DNA of 24,561 bases, from assembly GCA_029240815.1 (NCBI GenBank), contig JARDZO010000049.1, positions 1-24,561 of the forward strand, given 5' to 3'. The stretch is from Brevibacillus sp. Its GTDB lineage: Bacteria > Bacillota > Bacilli > Brevibacillales > Brevibacillaceae. The notes under the pieces are model-generated. The model made no database searches. It was given only the letters and a program-made list of their open reading frames with translations, and was not told the DNA's origin. The position numbers were made by a program, and so were the translations under genes. Below, in pieces: positions 23,663-24,561 of this stretch. Within the stretch, counting starts at the first letter, position 1. Each line of letters opens with the position of its first letter.

Positions 23663-24561
23663 TTGAGACAGTTAACATTGCAGGAAGTGGAAGACATGCT
23701 CTACGGGGCGTGCATTTATGGAACAGGAGGAGGGGGGAGCCTCACGGATGGGCTGGCGCTTGTTCGTAAATTGTATGCAGACGGTAAAGTCGTAACGACG
23801 ATCTCAGTAGAGGAAGTCGGGGATGATTGGCTGATTGCCTCTCCTTATTATGTAGGTTCCGTCGCCCCTCCTCCTGAGGAAGTAAAGAAGCGCCTGGCAG
23901 GTCTGCCTGTTCTACCAGATGAAGTGTCTACACTGGCAGCGCGAGCCTTACAGGCGTATTTGGGAAAAGAAATGAAGGCAGTCATCGCAACAGAGCTGGG
24001 TGGGAATACGGCGTGTGCGATCGAGACAGCTATTCAACTCGGAGTGCCGTTAATCGATGCAGATCCAGCAGGAAGAGCTGTACCTGATTTGGCGCACACG
24101 ACGTTCCATATTTATGATGTTTCGATTTCTCCTTTTGCGCTCGCCAATCGGTTTGGAGATACCTTGATCGTCCAGCATGCCGTCAACCACGGCCGTGCGG
24201 AGCAGATTGCCCGTGCGTTTGCCGGTACCTCAGGGAATCTAGCAGGTGTATGTGATCATCCAGTGGATGGTAAGCGATTAAAAGAAACGGTCATCCTTGG
24301 GACGCTTTCAAAAGCCGAGCAGGTAGGCAAAGCGATGAGGCAAGCGCGAGAACAAGGAAGCACCCCAGCTCAAGCGATTGCTGCGGCAGGAGATGGACGA
24401 CATCTATATTACGGTGTAATAAGAAAAGCAACATGGGAAGATGTCGGTGGCTTCATTGAGGGAGAGGTCACGATTGACCCGATCGAAAAATGTAGCGACA
24501 AGCCGTTGACCATCTGGTTCCGAAATGAATTTATGATCGCAAAGCAAGGCGAGGAAATTCT
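23663..24561 (+). CDS. DUF917 family protein (hydantoinase-associated; S-methyl-thiohydantoin desulfurase-type fold), 3' end cut off
   Basis: 299 codons are visible and the frame stays open to the edge; the family is usually about 360 residues. It starts LRQLTLQEVEDMLYGACIYG followed by TGGGGSLTDG, the hallmark of DUF917, and continues ATELGGNTACAIETA and PLIDADPAGRAVPDL. The DUF917 domain has been linked to S-methyl-thiohydantoin desulfurase activity (PF06032, from memory), and these genes often sit next to hyuA/hyuB. The TTG at 23663 is chosen as start: GGGAG (23649-23653) lies 9 nt upstream and the family N-terminus aligns from there, whereas the first ATG (23696) would cut into it. It follows the MFS gene by 51 nt without a terminator, so it is in the same operon. 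The reaction here is not known. Confidence 0.88.
   Translation, partial: MRQLTLQEVEDMLYGACIYGTGGGGSLTDGLALVRKLYADGKVVTTISVEEVGDDWLIASPYYVGSVAPPPEEVKKRLAGLPVLPDEVSTLAARALQAYLGKEMKAVIATELGGNTACAIETAIQLGVPLIDADPAGRAVPDLAHTTFHIYDVSISPFALANRFGDTLIVQHAVNHGRAEQIARAFAGTSGNLAGVCDHPVDGKRLKETVILGTLSKAEQVGKAMRQAREQGSTPAQAIAAAGDGRHLYYGVIRKATWEDVGGFIEGEVTIDPIEKCSDKPLTIWFRNEFMIAKQGEEI

Overview
The window looks like chromosomal DNA of an endospore-forming Bacillota, most likely a Brevibacillus or close relative. This is inferred from a GerA-type spore germinant receptor operon, strong GGAGG-type ribosome binding sites, balanced base composition and sigma-54 control of catabolic genes. No database search could be run. 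I see no rRNA, tRNA, CRISPR array, insertion sequence or phage gene.

Region 1 (1-2789, minus strand) is a germinant receptor operon in the order A subunit, C subunit (lipoprotein), B subunit. The B subunit runs off the left edge.

Region 2 (2790-6142, plus strand) is a TRAP transporter operon (dctQ, dctM, dctP) with its own terminator. A sigma-54 type promoter lies just upstream of dctQ.

Region 3 (6143-15491, plus strand) is a nine-gene acyl-CoA catabolic operon: SDR dehydrogenase, two MaoC-type hotdog proteins, acyl-CoA dehydrogenase, an HMG-CoA-synthase-like/DUF35 fusion, an SCP-x-type thiolase, a CoA-transferase, an AMP-dependent acyl-CoA ligase and a stand-alone DUF35 protein. It ends in a strong bidirectional terminator. 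It carries a second sigma-54 promoter almost identical to that of dctQ, and both promoters are preceded by the same split upstream element. Uptake and catabolism therefore look like one regulon driven by an enhancer-binding protein that is not in the window. The enzymes form an (R)-specific beta-oxidation set resembling eukaryotic peroxisomal MFE-2/SCP-x. The HMG-CoA-synthase-like protein appears to have lost all three catalytic residues. I infer that an organic acid enters through the TRAP system, is activated to its CoA ester by the ligase or CoA-transferase, and is oxidised and cleaved. The substrate is unknown.

Region 4 (15506-24561) holds a minus-strand class V aminotransferase-like gene divergent from a plus-strand operon: XRE-cupin regulator, hydantoinase/oxoprolinase subunits A and B, an Asp/Glu/hydantoin racemase-type protein, an MFS transporter and a DUF917 protein that runs off the right edge. 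A perfect 18-bp palindrome just upstream of the regulator is a likely operator. This looks like uptake and degradation of a hydantoin-like or other cyclic amide compound.

The most notable points are the shared sigma-54/upstream-element pair, the apparently inactive HMG-CoA-synthase/DUF35 fusion beside a thiolase, and the hydantoinase-type operon with its palindromic operator.
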